A DNA stretch of 37,581 nucleotides, taken from assembly GCF_014696615.1 (NCBI RefSeq), contig NZ_JACJQJ010000080.1, forward strand, positions 1-37,581, written 5' to 3'. Position numbers and translations under genes: made by a program. The stretch is from Nostoc linckia FACHB-104. Lineage in GTDB: Bacteria > Cyanobacteriota > Cyanobacteriia > Cyanobacteriales > Nostocaceae. Positions within the stretch are counted from its first letter, which is position 1, and the number at the start of each line of letters is the position of its first letter. This document shows, piece by piece, positions 10,301 through 16,922 of the stretch. The notes beneath the pieces are model-generated. The model saw only the letters and a list, made by a program, of their open reading frames with translations. It was not told where the DNA came from and did no database searches.

Positions 10301-10909
10301 CACTTGCGCTTGAAACTCACCCCAGTTATCATTTGCTTTGGTAACAACTGGCGCAGACTTTTGGGGTGGTGCTTCTTCTGGGACAGAAAAATCCCGTTGC
10401 ATGAAGATTTCTGTTAGTGTGTGGGAGTTATCAGCAAAAGCTGGCTGCATTGCTGGTGCAACCCTACTGTCTACACCACCGCTTGCTTGTTGTACAAGTA
10501 GTTCCAAATGCTCGTTCAGCCATTGAAAGACCGGCTCAGTTTCCGACATCAATGTATTAGCTGTCTCTTCTGACAAACCAAATGGGCCGCTCAAATTCTC
10601 TAGCAGCGCTTTAAGGGTATCAGAAACCCCAAGAAATAAGGACTCTAACTTTTGGTCAACCTGAATCGGATTTTCTTTGAGAACCTTGAAACAATCTTCT
10701 AGGCGGTGAGATGTATGCTGGATGCTACTCAAACCAAGCATCGCCGCTCCTCCTTTAATGGAGTGAGCAGCCCGGAAGACTTCGTTGATCATTTCTGGAT
10801 CGTTCAGGGTACTCTGAAGATTTAACAACCCCTGCTCAATGGTATTCAGGTGGTCTCTTGCTTCTTCAATAAAGTAACCTAAAATGCGCTGTTGTTGTTC
10901 CGGCAGCAT
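4304..10909 (-). CDS. hmpE: HmpE: CheA-type hybrid histidine kinase with giant acidic repeat linker
   Basis: A 2201-residue CheA/PilL-type kinase. The N-terminal HPt domain carries His49 in AAHSIKGGAAMLGL. A second, degenerate HPt-like stretch lies near 196-262. A very acidic, probably disordered linker runs from about 320 to 1540 and holds the tandem repeats annotated separately. The CheA core starts near 1560 (MKVPVKQLDDMSNLVGELV), with N-box HMLNNAIAHGIE near 1760, a GDDGAGID box, and GRGVGMD before a CheW-like domain (about 1900-2043). A C-terminal receiver (2073-2190) has Asp2123 in FCDIEMP and the FTKP lysine. In Nostoc punctiforme the hmp kinase is needed for hormogonium development and motility. 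It is last in the cluster, 126 bp after hmpD. Confidence 0.95.
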   Translation of the reverse strand: MLPEQQQRILGYFIEEARDHLNTIEQGLLNLQSTLNDPEMINEVFRAAHSIKGGAAMLGLSSIQHTSHRLEDCFKVLKENPIQVDQKLESLFLGVSDTLKALLENLSGPFGLSEETANTLMSETEPVFQWLNEHLELLVQQASGGVDSRVAPAMQPAFADNSHTLTEIFMQRDFSVPEEAPPQKSAPVVTKANDNWGEFQAQVLQTLREMLQLFKQGTTDESRQNLQQTCHQLVVLGETFNLPNWCKLCEAAENAIANPDNSYLTLAKIVITEIKKAQELVLKGKESEIVISQQLEVLLSFPEVDLFEITTDLPDEFATQPTLSTNERTQAITDELTFVTKHDFADANNNITASLSDLSTPVYQVQDIATNKENSTPETSELFNFLPNNEDETVLTNQNLDPKGPEVGIAELNTLADLFEGETPELDETWQQEEILDINAANKLGIDTNTSNTEDADSDLADLLSFDEPSSIDESKQTIIQTEDFSILFGENFLEKENSTTKPLKTSATNADVNNISQNDINLSSSTNESLREFTEILQEYPGDIAPQDVVQDLLGLELDENNLLSLGELHQPDKEASFDDLFSETPNDNLLEEISPINFPQPESLSLDNPFTDLGENPLLSTSESTIDDLFDPQATVARDYDISADDLSNFWNEEAGAEPQLEFGSRVEQDVAKALEESLFTAAHDFLDDSQSPQSSASPFEPEDFNLTFQPDDEQLDLMFEADAGDDLFADLAPDNTAIFPANATELPLTEIRSLIPEEDDVSEELSLRSPLPSTALPPEALDFTPEFTNQPSTDNTFGSSADSDLFDFINDNSGDNPQLLFEDINNAHATYIQLDPSEIRISDTPELDLGDDLLATSADLELDLNESTEVQQRPANLDLLANIETAETTNNEFATLDLGADLLGTANDLKLDLNESTEVQQRPTNLDLFENLELAGAIVDEVAASDLALDFSEVAQLEQPQANLDLLNTETAETTVDEVAGLDLGDDLLTTADELELNFSEVAQLEHPDTNLDLLNAEIAGTVVDEVSRLDLSADLLTTADELELNFSEVAQLEHPDINLDLLANFETIETSVDQVGGLELSTDLLTAADDLELDFSEVEQSEQPQANLDLLNAATAGTAVDEVGELDLSTDLLATADDLELDFSEVEQSEQPQANLDLLANVETTETSVDEVGELDLSTDLLATADDLELDFSEVAQLEQPPTNLDLLANVETTETSVDEVGELDLSTDLLATAGVLELDFNAATELEQPQAQINLLNAETAGTVVDEVGELDLSTDLLATADDLELDFSEVAQLEQPPTNLDLLANVETTETSGDEVGELDLSTDLLATTDDLELNFSEVAQLEQPPTNLDLLVLDSTETKVATNAESDLLSTETILQVAIKQEDLVENTANTQDSNGAIANNVVELDAANDLSVSLENITQADEVATTTAAEAELDVPPSTPEDEFAELETLLEEELASPLPEEDFAALEALLDADLNEEPSAAPLPVYPQQSQPPNAYNNANTAATSPELEDEFGDLEKLLAEADQTISHSPSIKSTPGKAARPATRRGARFEETMKVPVKQLDDMSNLVGELVVNRNTLEQDHERLRQSLDNLLIQVQQLSDVGARMQELYERSLLEASLLATRKHRESGGSSGDSNSDRGFSELEMDRFTPFHTLSQEMIEMIVRVRESASDIDFVTEETERVARQFRQATTQLQEGLTRARMVPFSQAIDRLRRGVRDNAIKYGKQVELMIEGGDTLIDKMILDHLTDPLTHMLNNAIAHGIETPEVRQAAGKNPVGEIKIRAFHQGNQTVISVGDDGAGIDTEKIKAKALKLGMLTAEEAKTITRMEIYNLLFHSGFSIKDEADEISGRGVGMDIVRSEISEVRGAVSTDSAIGKGTTFTIRLPLTLSICKALCCVSDKARIAFPMDGVEDTLDIPVKSIQQNADGQTFIAWRDTVLPFRPLKDLLAFNRQISRGSVYGGTRDDDMVSVVVVRSANNLLALQIDLVLSEQEIVIKQFEGPAPKPLGVAGATVLGDGRIMPIADVLEIMDIFQGRMSKQSSGLWQQKPAQTLAEVAVEKIDPTVLIVDDSITVRELLSLTFNKAGYRVEQARDGQEAWDKLRSGLPCDIVFCDIEMPRCDGLELLSRIQKDHNLNHLPIAMLTSRGADKHRQMAIQLGASGYFTKPYLEEALLEAAVRMLKGEKLILNTTA
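6848..8380 (-). repeat. 144-147 bp in-frame tandem repeats inside hmpE
   Basis: About ten complete units and one partial unit encode 48-49 residues each, with one shortened to 38 residues (8012-8125). Boundaries read from the DNA are 6848, 6995, 7139, 7286, 7433, 7577, 7724, 7868, 8012, 8126 and 8273. The peptide consensus begins LDLLANVETTETSVDEVGEL and continues with DLSTDLLATADDLELDF and SEVAQLEQPPTN. Units between 6848 and 7576 are the most alike, so they look recently amplified. Unit lengths are all multiples of three, so copy-number change would keep the kinase in frame. Confidence 0.93.
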
Positions 10910-11035
10910 AGGACATGATGAAGGATAAAGGATGAAAGAAAAAAATGAAAGATAAAGGTTAAAGGTTAAAGGGACTGAAGCATGAATAATAGTTCATACT
11001 TACTATTTCACACTTCACATTTTATACTTCATACT
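10910..11035. repeat. hmpD-hmpE spacer with heptamer-like short tandem repeats
   Basis: The 126-bp gap is made largely of seven-base near-repeats: GGATAAA/GGATGAA/GGTTAAA types between about 10918 and 10973, and CTTCACA/CTTCATA types at 11008-11035. This resembles the short tandemly repeated repetitive (STRR) sequences known from Nostocales intergenic DNA. No hairpin terminator is evident, so hmpE could be co-transcribed with hmpD or have its own promoter here. Confidence 0.6.
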
Positions 11036-14026
11036 TTATCTAGATTCGAGAGTATCTACCCGGAAACGTTCCACAGAAGCAATTAAGTCTCTTGATACGC
11101 CTACTAAGTGTTGTAACGCACCAGATACTCTTTGTGCTTCCTGGGAGGTTTCCTGTGCCGTTAGTTCTACGGATTGCATAACGTGAGCTACTGCACGGGA
11201 GGTTTCTGTTTGTTCTACAGTATCCGAGGTAATTGAACGCACCAGGATATCAATCCGATTTGCTACTTGAATGATATTTTCTAGCGATCGCTTAGCTTCT
11301 TCAGCTAATTTAGTACCTTTAATTACCTGTTGTGTGCCTTCCTCCATTGCAGTCATTACAGAGCCTGTTTCGCTCTGGATTTGCATCACGATTTGTTCAA
11401 TTTCTTTTAAGGACTTGGCAGATTTGTCTGCTAGCTGGCGGACTTCATCCGCTACAATAGCAAATCCACGTCCGGCTTCACCTGCCCTGGCTGCCTCAAT
11501 ACTAGCGTTGAGCGCTAATAAATTAGTTCGGGAGGCAATTTGCGAAATTAACGCCACAATCTTAGAAATTTCTTGCGAAGATTCGGCTAAGCGCTTCACT
11601 TTGCGAGTAGTTTCTGCTACAGTTTCTCTGATTTCTAAAATACCTGCCACGGTATTTTCCACGGCTTCACCACCTTTTAAGGCGATGGTGCTGGCATCGC
11701 GGGCAACAGTTTCCGCTTCTCTGGCTGCTTCCGCTACCCGTTGAATGGAGTCGGTCATTACCTGTACAGAATTGAGTGTGACAGCTAACTCTTCTGCTTG
11801 CCTTAAAGCATCACTAGATAAGGCTCTAGCAAATGTTTCGGAGTTCGTTGCACCCTTGGTAACATCTCGTGCCGCTACTTTTACCTGTTGCACAATATCC
11901 CGCAAGTTTTGAATTGTCAGGTTAAAGGCATCTGCTACGGCTCCTAGTACGTCTGCTGTTACCTCAGCTTGTACTGTTAAATCGCCTCTGGCTGCTCCTT
12001 CTACATCATCCAACAGGCGAATTACTTGGCGTTGTAGATTTTCTTTGGCTTCTTCCTGTTCATCAGCTTTTCTTTGGGCTTCATTGGTAGTAGTAAAAAT
12101 TACTCTTGCCATTTCATTAAAGCCAGTAGCCAACAGTCCTAATTCATCTTCAGAATAGACTGTGGCTTGAACATTGAGATTGCCTTGACGAACAGCATCA
12201 AACTGAGCTTGTAAGTTCTGAGTTGTGCGGCGAACTTGCTTGATAGTGAAATTACCCATAAAGGCTGCGGTAGCAAACCCAGCCAGCCCGGCTGCTAGTG
12301 ACATAGCCCAGCCAGTGTTCCGCACTGATTCCCGCTGCTGCGGCGGCGAAAAGCTGGTAGCACCAAAGCTAACTGTTGCTACAACCAGCGCTGATACGAC
12401 ACCTACAGTCCCCGCAATCAGCCATTGTTTCTTCTCTAGGGAAGCATTTTCTAAGGGCGCTAACCAACCTTGCTCAACGCTGACATTGGCTTCTAATTTT
12501 GCAACATCTACTTGAGTAAAGACTGGGACTACTTCTTGTGAACCAGTAATTGAAAACAGTTCATCTTCGCGATCGCCTGTTTCATCAATTGCAGGTTTTT
12601 GTCCGGTTTGACTGCGAGAGTGACTACCTGTTTCCAATGGGCCAGAATCCATGCTGACATCTCGGAAGCTGGCTTCTGCATCTGTCAAATCAAATCCAGG
12701 AATGTTACCCAGGTCGTCAAATTCATCAAAGTCATCTAAAAAATCTATATTAGTTTTAGAAGCCTCGTGATTAATTTCTCCACTACTGATATTGCTTGCT
12801 GGGATATTACTTGCTGGGATATTGCTCGGTTCTTCATCGGGGCTGAAATCATCTGTACCAAAGGCAGATTCAAAAGCCTCCAAATCAAAGCTGTCATCTA
12901 TATCAGAAAAACTCTGTTCTAGCTGGCTACCTTGTTTTTGTGGCTGTTCTTCTCGGTGAAAATTGCTGTCAGCAGTGCTAACCACCTCTTTTAATGTATC
13001 TTCAGCTTCTATGGGGCCCAACCAATTATCAGATGTAGTTGGGGATAAATCCTCCTGAGGCTGGGATGGCAAATTGCTAGTTTTTGGAGCACTTTCCTGA
13101 AGAAGTGTTTGGTTCTTGACTAAAGTTTCATTTTCCAGGCTATTACTCTTCCACTCAAAATCAGCTTCGCTAGGCTCCGGATAGGTTTCTGAGGTTAAGA
13201 ACTCAGTCGGTATTTCCCAATTATTACTTGTTGAAGCATCAAGTTCTTCAACTTCTGTAAACGGTGAATCGCTATAATTTTCCGAATTAGTGAAACCTTT
13301 ATTATTTGAATTTGTAGTAGCTTCTAGAAAAGGATTATTTATCCCTGAATCATCAATAGTATTTTGATTGTTGTCTTCTTGCCAAAAAGCAGGTAACTCT
13401 AATTCTCCTTGTTTTTCCCAAATGTTAGCATTGGCATCGCGATCGCTAGCTTCCTCAGTAAAACTAAAGGGATCGTTACTCAAAGGTGCTGAATCATCTG
13501 GTAAACCATTAAATGCACTACTACTATATGCAGAGATATCAAATGAACTATCTAAGGATAGTTCTTCTATTCCATCTCCAGATTCTTGGTATTCACCAAA
13601 GGGATGGTCGCCAAAGCTGCTACTAGCAAAATCATTATGCTGTTGCGAATTCTGTAATTCTTCTGTATCAGCAAACCGACCATTGGATATTTCTGATGAA
13701 GAAATATCTTCATTATTGTCACTGATAGCAAACTCATCTGGTAGTGATTGTTGATATTGAGCAATACTTTCCAGACCATGTTTAGCAAAATCAATTAATT
13801 CTCGATTGTCGGTTAACTGTAAAACTTGTTGATATTCAGCTTTGGCTATATCGTACTGTTGTAAAACGTAGTATATGTGACCCCGCAACAAATGGGAGTT
13901 AGGGTCATTTGGCAAATTTTGTACCACCTGATCCACTAAAGTGGCGGCAACATCATAGTTCTGTTGCGCGTAAGCCGTACAAGCCTGCTTATATATTTCT
14001 AAGTAATCATCTATACTTGCTGCCAT
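11036..14026 (-). CDS. hmpD: HmpD: methyl-accepting chemotaxis protein (PilJ-like) with TPR-like N-terminus
   Basis: A 996-residue chemoreceptor. Residues 1-100 contain TPR-like helices ([36 protein letters not shown]), then a roughly 400-residue acidic linker. Two membrane segments (about 533-556 and 573-597) are separated by only about 16 residues, so there is almost no periplasmic domain. A HAMP and a second HAMP-like region follow, then a long signalling coiled coil with the hairpin tip [20 protein letters not shown] near 845. The start at 14026 is chosen over an in-frame ATG at 14062 because GGAGG lies six bases upstream and it avoids overlap with hmpC, leaving 16 bp between them. In Nostoc it acts with HmpC and HmpE in motility control. 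Confidence 0.93.
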   Translation of the reverse strand: MAASIDDYLEIYKQACTAYAQQNYDVAATLVDQVVQNLPNDPNSHLLRGHIYYVLQQYDIAKAEYQQVLQLTDNRELIDFAKHGLESIAQYQQSLPDEFAISDNNEDISSSEISNGRFADTEELQNSQQHNDFASSSFGDHPFGEYQESGDGIEELSLDSSFDISAYSSSAFNGLPDDSAPLSNDPFSFTEEASDRDANANIWEKQGELELPAFWQEDNNQNTIDDSGINNPFLEATTNSNNKGFTNSENYSDSPFTEVEELDASTSNNWEIPTEFLTSETYPEPSEADFEWKSNSLENETLVKNQTLLQESAPKTSNLPSQPQEDLSPTTSDNWLGPIEAEDTLKEVVSTADSNFHREEQPQKQGSQLEQSFSDIDDSFDLEAFESAFGTDDFSPDEEPSNIPASNIPASNISSGEINHEASKTNIDFLDDFDEFDDLGNIPGFDLTDAEASFRDVSMDSGPLETGSHSRSQTGQKPAIDETGDREDELFSITGSQEVVPVFTQVDVAKLEANVSVEQGWLAPLENASLEKKQWLIAGTVGVVSALVVATVSFGATSFSPPQQRESVRNTGWAMSLAAGLAGFATAAFMGNFTIKQVRRTTQNLQAQFDAVRQGNLNVQATVYSEDELGLLATGFNEMARVIFTTTNEAQRKADEQEEAKENLQRQVIRLLDDVEGAARGDLTVQAEVTADVLGAVADAFNLTIQNLRDIVQQVKVAARDVTKGATNSETFARALSSDALRQAEELAVTLNSVQVMTDSIQRVAEAAREAETVARDASTIALKGGEAVENTVAGILEIRETVAETTRKVKRLAESSQEISKIVALISQIASRTNLLALNASIEAARAGEAGRGFAIVADEVRQLADKSAKSLKEIEQIVMQIQSETGSVMTAMEEGTQQVIKGTKLAEEAKRSLENIIQVANRIDILVRSITSDTVEQTETSRAVAHVMQSVELTAQETSQEAQRVSGALQHLVGVSRDLIASVERFRVDTLESR

Positions 14027-14042
14027 GTCCACCCTCCCAATA

Positions 14043-14573
14043 TCATCCTGCCCACCTCGCACTCCGCAAAATTGCCATTTGATCCAGAAGTCTTAAAGAC
14101 TTATTTGTTTTGGCATCTATTAACCACTCACCGCGCAGAAAGGGAGCCATAGTATCCGGTACATGAGTTGTTAGCATCAGATGCTGCACGTCAAGCCAGT
14201 CCATACCACCTATTTCTTCTACCGCTAAGCCCACTATCGTGTCTTGCTCTTCGATAGCAATTACCGGAATTTCTGCTCTATCTGTATTTAATGCGGTTGC
14301 TTCTCCTAAAAATTGACCCAAATCAGCTACCCAAATTACTCGACCTCGTAAGTTTAGAGTACCCAAAAGTAAAGGAGAAGCATTAGGAATGGGAGTGATT
14401 CTATCAGGACTCAATTCCATTACCTCTCGAATTCCAGTTGCTGGTAGTGCAAACTCCTGGTGCGAGGGGATGTAAAACCGCAAATGCAATTCACCTTCAG
14501 GGCTTTCTACTTGTAATTCAGGACGGAAGTGGTCTTGACTACCACCACTTAAAAAGTCCGGTTTACTGACCAT
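14043..14573 (-). CDS. hmpC: HmpC: CheW-like adaptor (PilI-like)
   Basis: A 176-residue single CheW domain that should couple receptor HmpD to kinase HmpE. The typical pattern is present: [14 protein letters not shown] near 32, the IREVMEL turn, then [19 protein letters not shown], and AVEEIGGM toward the end. The ATG is preceded by AAGGAT and lies 13 bp after the hmpB stop; hmpD starts 16 bp after its own stop, so B-C-D form a tight translational unit. Length and domain make-up are normal for the family. Confidence 0.93.
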   Translation of the reverse strand: MVSKPDFLSGGSQDHFRPELQVESPEGELHLRFYIPSHQEFALPATGIREVMELSPDRITPIPNASPLLLGTLNLRGRVIWVADLGQFLGEATALNTDRAEIPVIAIEEQDTIVGLAVEEIGGMDWLDVQHLMLTTHVPDTMAPFLRGEWLIDAKTNKSLRLLDQMAILRSARWAG

Positions 14574-14586
14574 TTTCTTGTCATCC

Positions 14587-14952
14587 TTATCCTCGCAGCA
14601 GTTGTTTGACTGTTCCCACCAACTCAGTTGGTTGAAACGGTTTGGCTATGTAAGCGTCTGCACCCTGTTTCATGCCCCAGTAGCGATCGAATTCTTCACC
14701 TTTGGAAGAACACATCACAACGGGGACATTTTGGGTTTTCGGATCGGATTTTAACCGACGGCAAACTTCGTAGCCGTTCATCCGGGGCATGACAATATCC
14801 AAGACCACTAAATCAGGAGGTGTGCTTTGAATTGCCTCCAAAGCTTCAACCCCATCACTGGCATGGGTGACTGTTAAGCCACTTGCTTTCAGGAGGTCTG
14901 TAATCATCTCCCTTTGTGCGATACTGTCTTCCACAATCAGAACTGTACTCAT
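14587..14952 (-). CDS. hmpB: HmpB: CheY-like single-domain response regulator (PilH-like)
   Basis: A 121-residue receiver domain with no output domain. The acidic pair lies in VEDS (Glu8, Asp9), the phosphoacceptor is Asp52 in LVVLDIVMPRMNG, the switch Ser is in the MCSSKG stretch (near 82), and the conserved Lys is 104 in AKPF. All key residues are present, unlike the receiver of HmpA. It is presumably phosphorylated by HmpE. It lies 13 bp upstream of hmpC and 214 bp downstream of hmpA. Confidence 0.93.
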   Translation of the reverse strand: MSTVLIVEDSIAQREMITDLLKASGLTVTHASDGVEALEAIQSTPPDLVVLDIVMPRMNGYEVCRRLKSDPKTQNVPVVMCSSKGEEFDRYWGMKQGADAYIAKPFQPTELVGTVKQLLRG

Positions 14953-15166
14953 AAATGCCTATCTACCTCCTGATGTAGACGTTCCTACTTGGAACATTCC
15001 CTGATTCCCCGCAAGTATTTAGTGTATAAATTAAGTCTATTCCTTAACTAATTTACTAGATAATAACTTTATACTGGTTGTACTGGGGCTGGCTGATTCT
15101 GTGATAACATTTTTTACCTCATCTTTTATCGAATCAACAAGTGTTATATCTTTTCTGTATGACCAT

Positions 15167-16363
15167 TTAAGGCTGTTTATTGATATATTTTTCTACGAGC
15201 GCGAGTAACTCAGTATCTTGCAAAGGCTTAGTCAGATAATCTGTAGCCCCAACCATACTAGCTCTGACTCGATCAATAAACCTATCTTGACTATTCAGCA
15301 TAATAATCGGCACCAGCCGAAATGCTGTAGATTGTCGCAGCATGGCACAAATCTCATATCCATCTAATTCCGGCATGGTAATGTTGCAAAAAATCATCTG
15401 CGGCTTGAGTTGAAAAACGAGACTTAGAGAGTCTAAGGGATTAGTTAAAGTTAACACTTCATAACCTTGTTGCTGCAAAATAGCCTCTATAGTCTCACCA
15501 ATGGTTGTGACTTCGTCAATACATAATATCCGTGCCTTGTAGTCTGACTCTACTAAAATTTTCTCAGTGTTAATACTGTGTTTACTAGTAATTGGATATA
15601 CTAACTTTAGCCAACCCTGTTGAACGTAGGGATATATTACCTTGGCAATTGTCAAAATGTCTCGGTTGAGATAACGAGAAAGTTGACGTAAGGATGTTTT
15701 CCCATCTGCCCAATGCTTGAGTTTATTTATTGTTTCTGCTGGTAAAGATGAGTTTAATTGAACCATCTCAGAAAGTATGGGCACTTGATCGGCAGACTCA
15801 ATGTGAGGATACAACTGCTGCCAATGTTGCAGTTGCTTGGCAATTTTACTGACTAGCGGGCCTATCTCCCAAGTGTTTAATTGTGGAGTCAGGGCCGGAC
15901 TGTGATGGAAGATAAAACTACCTGTGTGCAAACCCAGTAAATCAAATAGCGTTTCAGACACCAGACTATGCATGATATTACGCGCTACTTTGGGGTTAAT
16001 CATATTTTGCTCTAACAGTGCCCAAAGATAGCTATATTCTTTTATATTCAGTGGATCTACTATGGAAGCTAGCTGGATATCGTTGAGCTGAGTCTCCACA
16101 CGGTAATGTCTTAAGTAATCGTTAATCCTGGATGAAGTACCATCTCCTTCTTGGCAATAGAGAATCTGGCCATTTAAGAAAAAGACGAACCAGTACTGTT
16201 GTGGTTGGTAGCAAAAGGAATGGTGATATCTGTTCACCTCTTCTCTAATTTGGTTGCTATTGCGAAAGTTATGAGTTTTCACCAACAGTTGGCCAGTTCG
16301 CTGGCCCAACTCAATCAATTGCAGGATACTACGAAGATCTATTTCATTTAAATTTCCCTGCAT
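15167..16363 (-). CDS. hmpA: HmpA: PATAN-domain (PatA-like) response regulator with degenerate receiver
   Basis: A 398-residue PatA/PilG-like protein. The N-terminal half is a PATAN (DUF4388-type) domain (IDLRSILQLIELGQRTGQLL at 8-27). A receiver occupies roughly 276-395. The acidic pair (Asp283, Glu284) and Lys379 in LTKPL are kept, but the phosphoacceptor position is Asn327 (FCNITMPELDG) and the switch Thr position is Asn357 (IIMLNSQD). I checked both codons (AAC at 15383-15385, AAT at 15293-15295). The domain is therefore probably a pseudo-receiver. It is first in the cluster, divergent from hmpF across 559 bp. Identity rests on domain order and neighbours; PatA-family paralogues are common in Nostoc. 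Confidence 0.9.
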   Translation of the reverse strand: MQGNLNEIDLRSILQLIELGQRTGQLLVKTHNFRNSNQIREEVNRYHHSFCYQPQQYWFVFFLNGQILYCQEGDGTSSRINDYLRHYRVETQLNDIQLASIVDPLNIKEYSYLWALLEQNMINPKVARNIMHSLVSETLFDLLGLHTGSFIFHHSPALTPQLNTWEIGPLVSKIAKQLQHWQQLYPHIESADQVPILSEMVQLNSSLPAETINKLKHWADGKTSLRQLSRYLNRDILTIAKVIYPYVQQGWLKLVYPITSKHSINTEKILVESDYKARILCIDEVTTIGETIEAILQQQGYEVLTLTNPLDSLSLVFQLKPQMIFCNITMPELDGYEICAMLRQSTAFRLVPIIMLNSQDRFIDRVRASMVGATDYLTKPLQDTELLALVEKYINKQP

Positions 16364-16922
16364 TTAGCTCAAAGGTGCTCCTTGCGATCCTGTTGATATT
16401 GTTTAATTAATTTTGCCCAGTAATTTTTCGATGTTTTAACTAGCACCACCGATCTGCACTAAATTGATAATTTCTGCCTAATGTGAATTTGGTGTAAATT
16501 ATCTCATAAGGGTTTCTAGCCTAGCCCAAAATTACACTTTTGTGAGGATATACGAAATTACAAGGGTTTTCCGGCTGGATTTACATTTTATGTAATTTGT
16601 TATATACAAAGAAAATTACTGCCTATCCAAACATCTCTAGCAATAGAATACGTTCAGCAATATTCCTTAATTTTTTGTAATAAACTTTGATGAAGCTAGT
16701 AATCACACGGTAGCCATCATTATTATCATCAGCACACAATATAAAGGCGCTATCCAGAGTAAGCGCATCTAGATTTATATATATCAAGGCGTGATATGTC
16801 ATGTCTATAAATAGTTTTGCCAGTTTTATTTTCCCTAACTGCGGTTAAATCAAACAGGCTAACAGAATTATCTATGGTATAAACCAAATCACGGACATCA
16901 AGTACACAAAAGGACTAACGGT
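16364..16922. promoter_or_regulatory. hmpA/hmpF divergent intergenic region
   Basis: These 559 bp hold no convincing gene and must carry the start signals for both hmpA (leftward) and hmpF (rightward). The stretch is AT-rich, and AAAAGGA about seven bases before the hmpF GTG serves as ribosome site. I looked for a GTA-N8-TAC NtcA site and found none at correct spacing. Specific sigma-factor motifs could not be assigned by eye. Confidence 0.6.

Noticed and set aside
11271-11744. 157-residue plus-strand frame opposite hmpD
   Set aside because: It lies wholly within the highly conserved MCP signalling domain on the other strand and has no recognisable features.
13368-13794. Open frames on both strands within the hmpD linker
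   Set aside because: Both are out-of-frame shadows of the acidic linker; hmpD reads continuously through it.
14027-14062. Upstream ATG extending hmpD by 12 residues
   Set aside because: It would overlap hmpC by 20 bp, and the sequence between the two ATGs holds an ideal GGAGG for the second.
15167-16363. patA as the name for the PATAN-receiver gene
   Set aside because: The domain order is the same, but position directly before hmpB-E and divergent from hmpF points to hmpA; patA is a separate heterocyst-pattern gene.
16364-16922. NtcA site in the hmpA/hmpF region
   Set aside because: A GTA...TAC pair is present near 16590 (in GTAATTTGTTATATAC), but the spacing is ten bases rather than eight.
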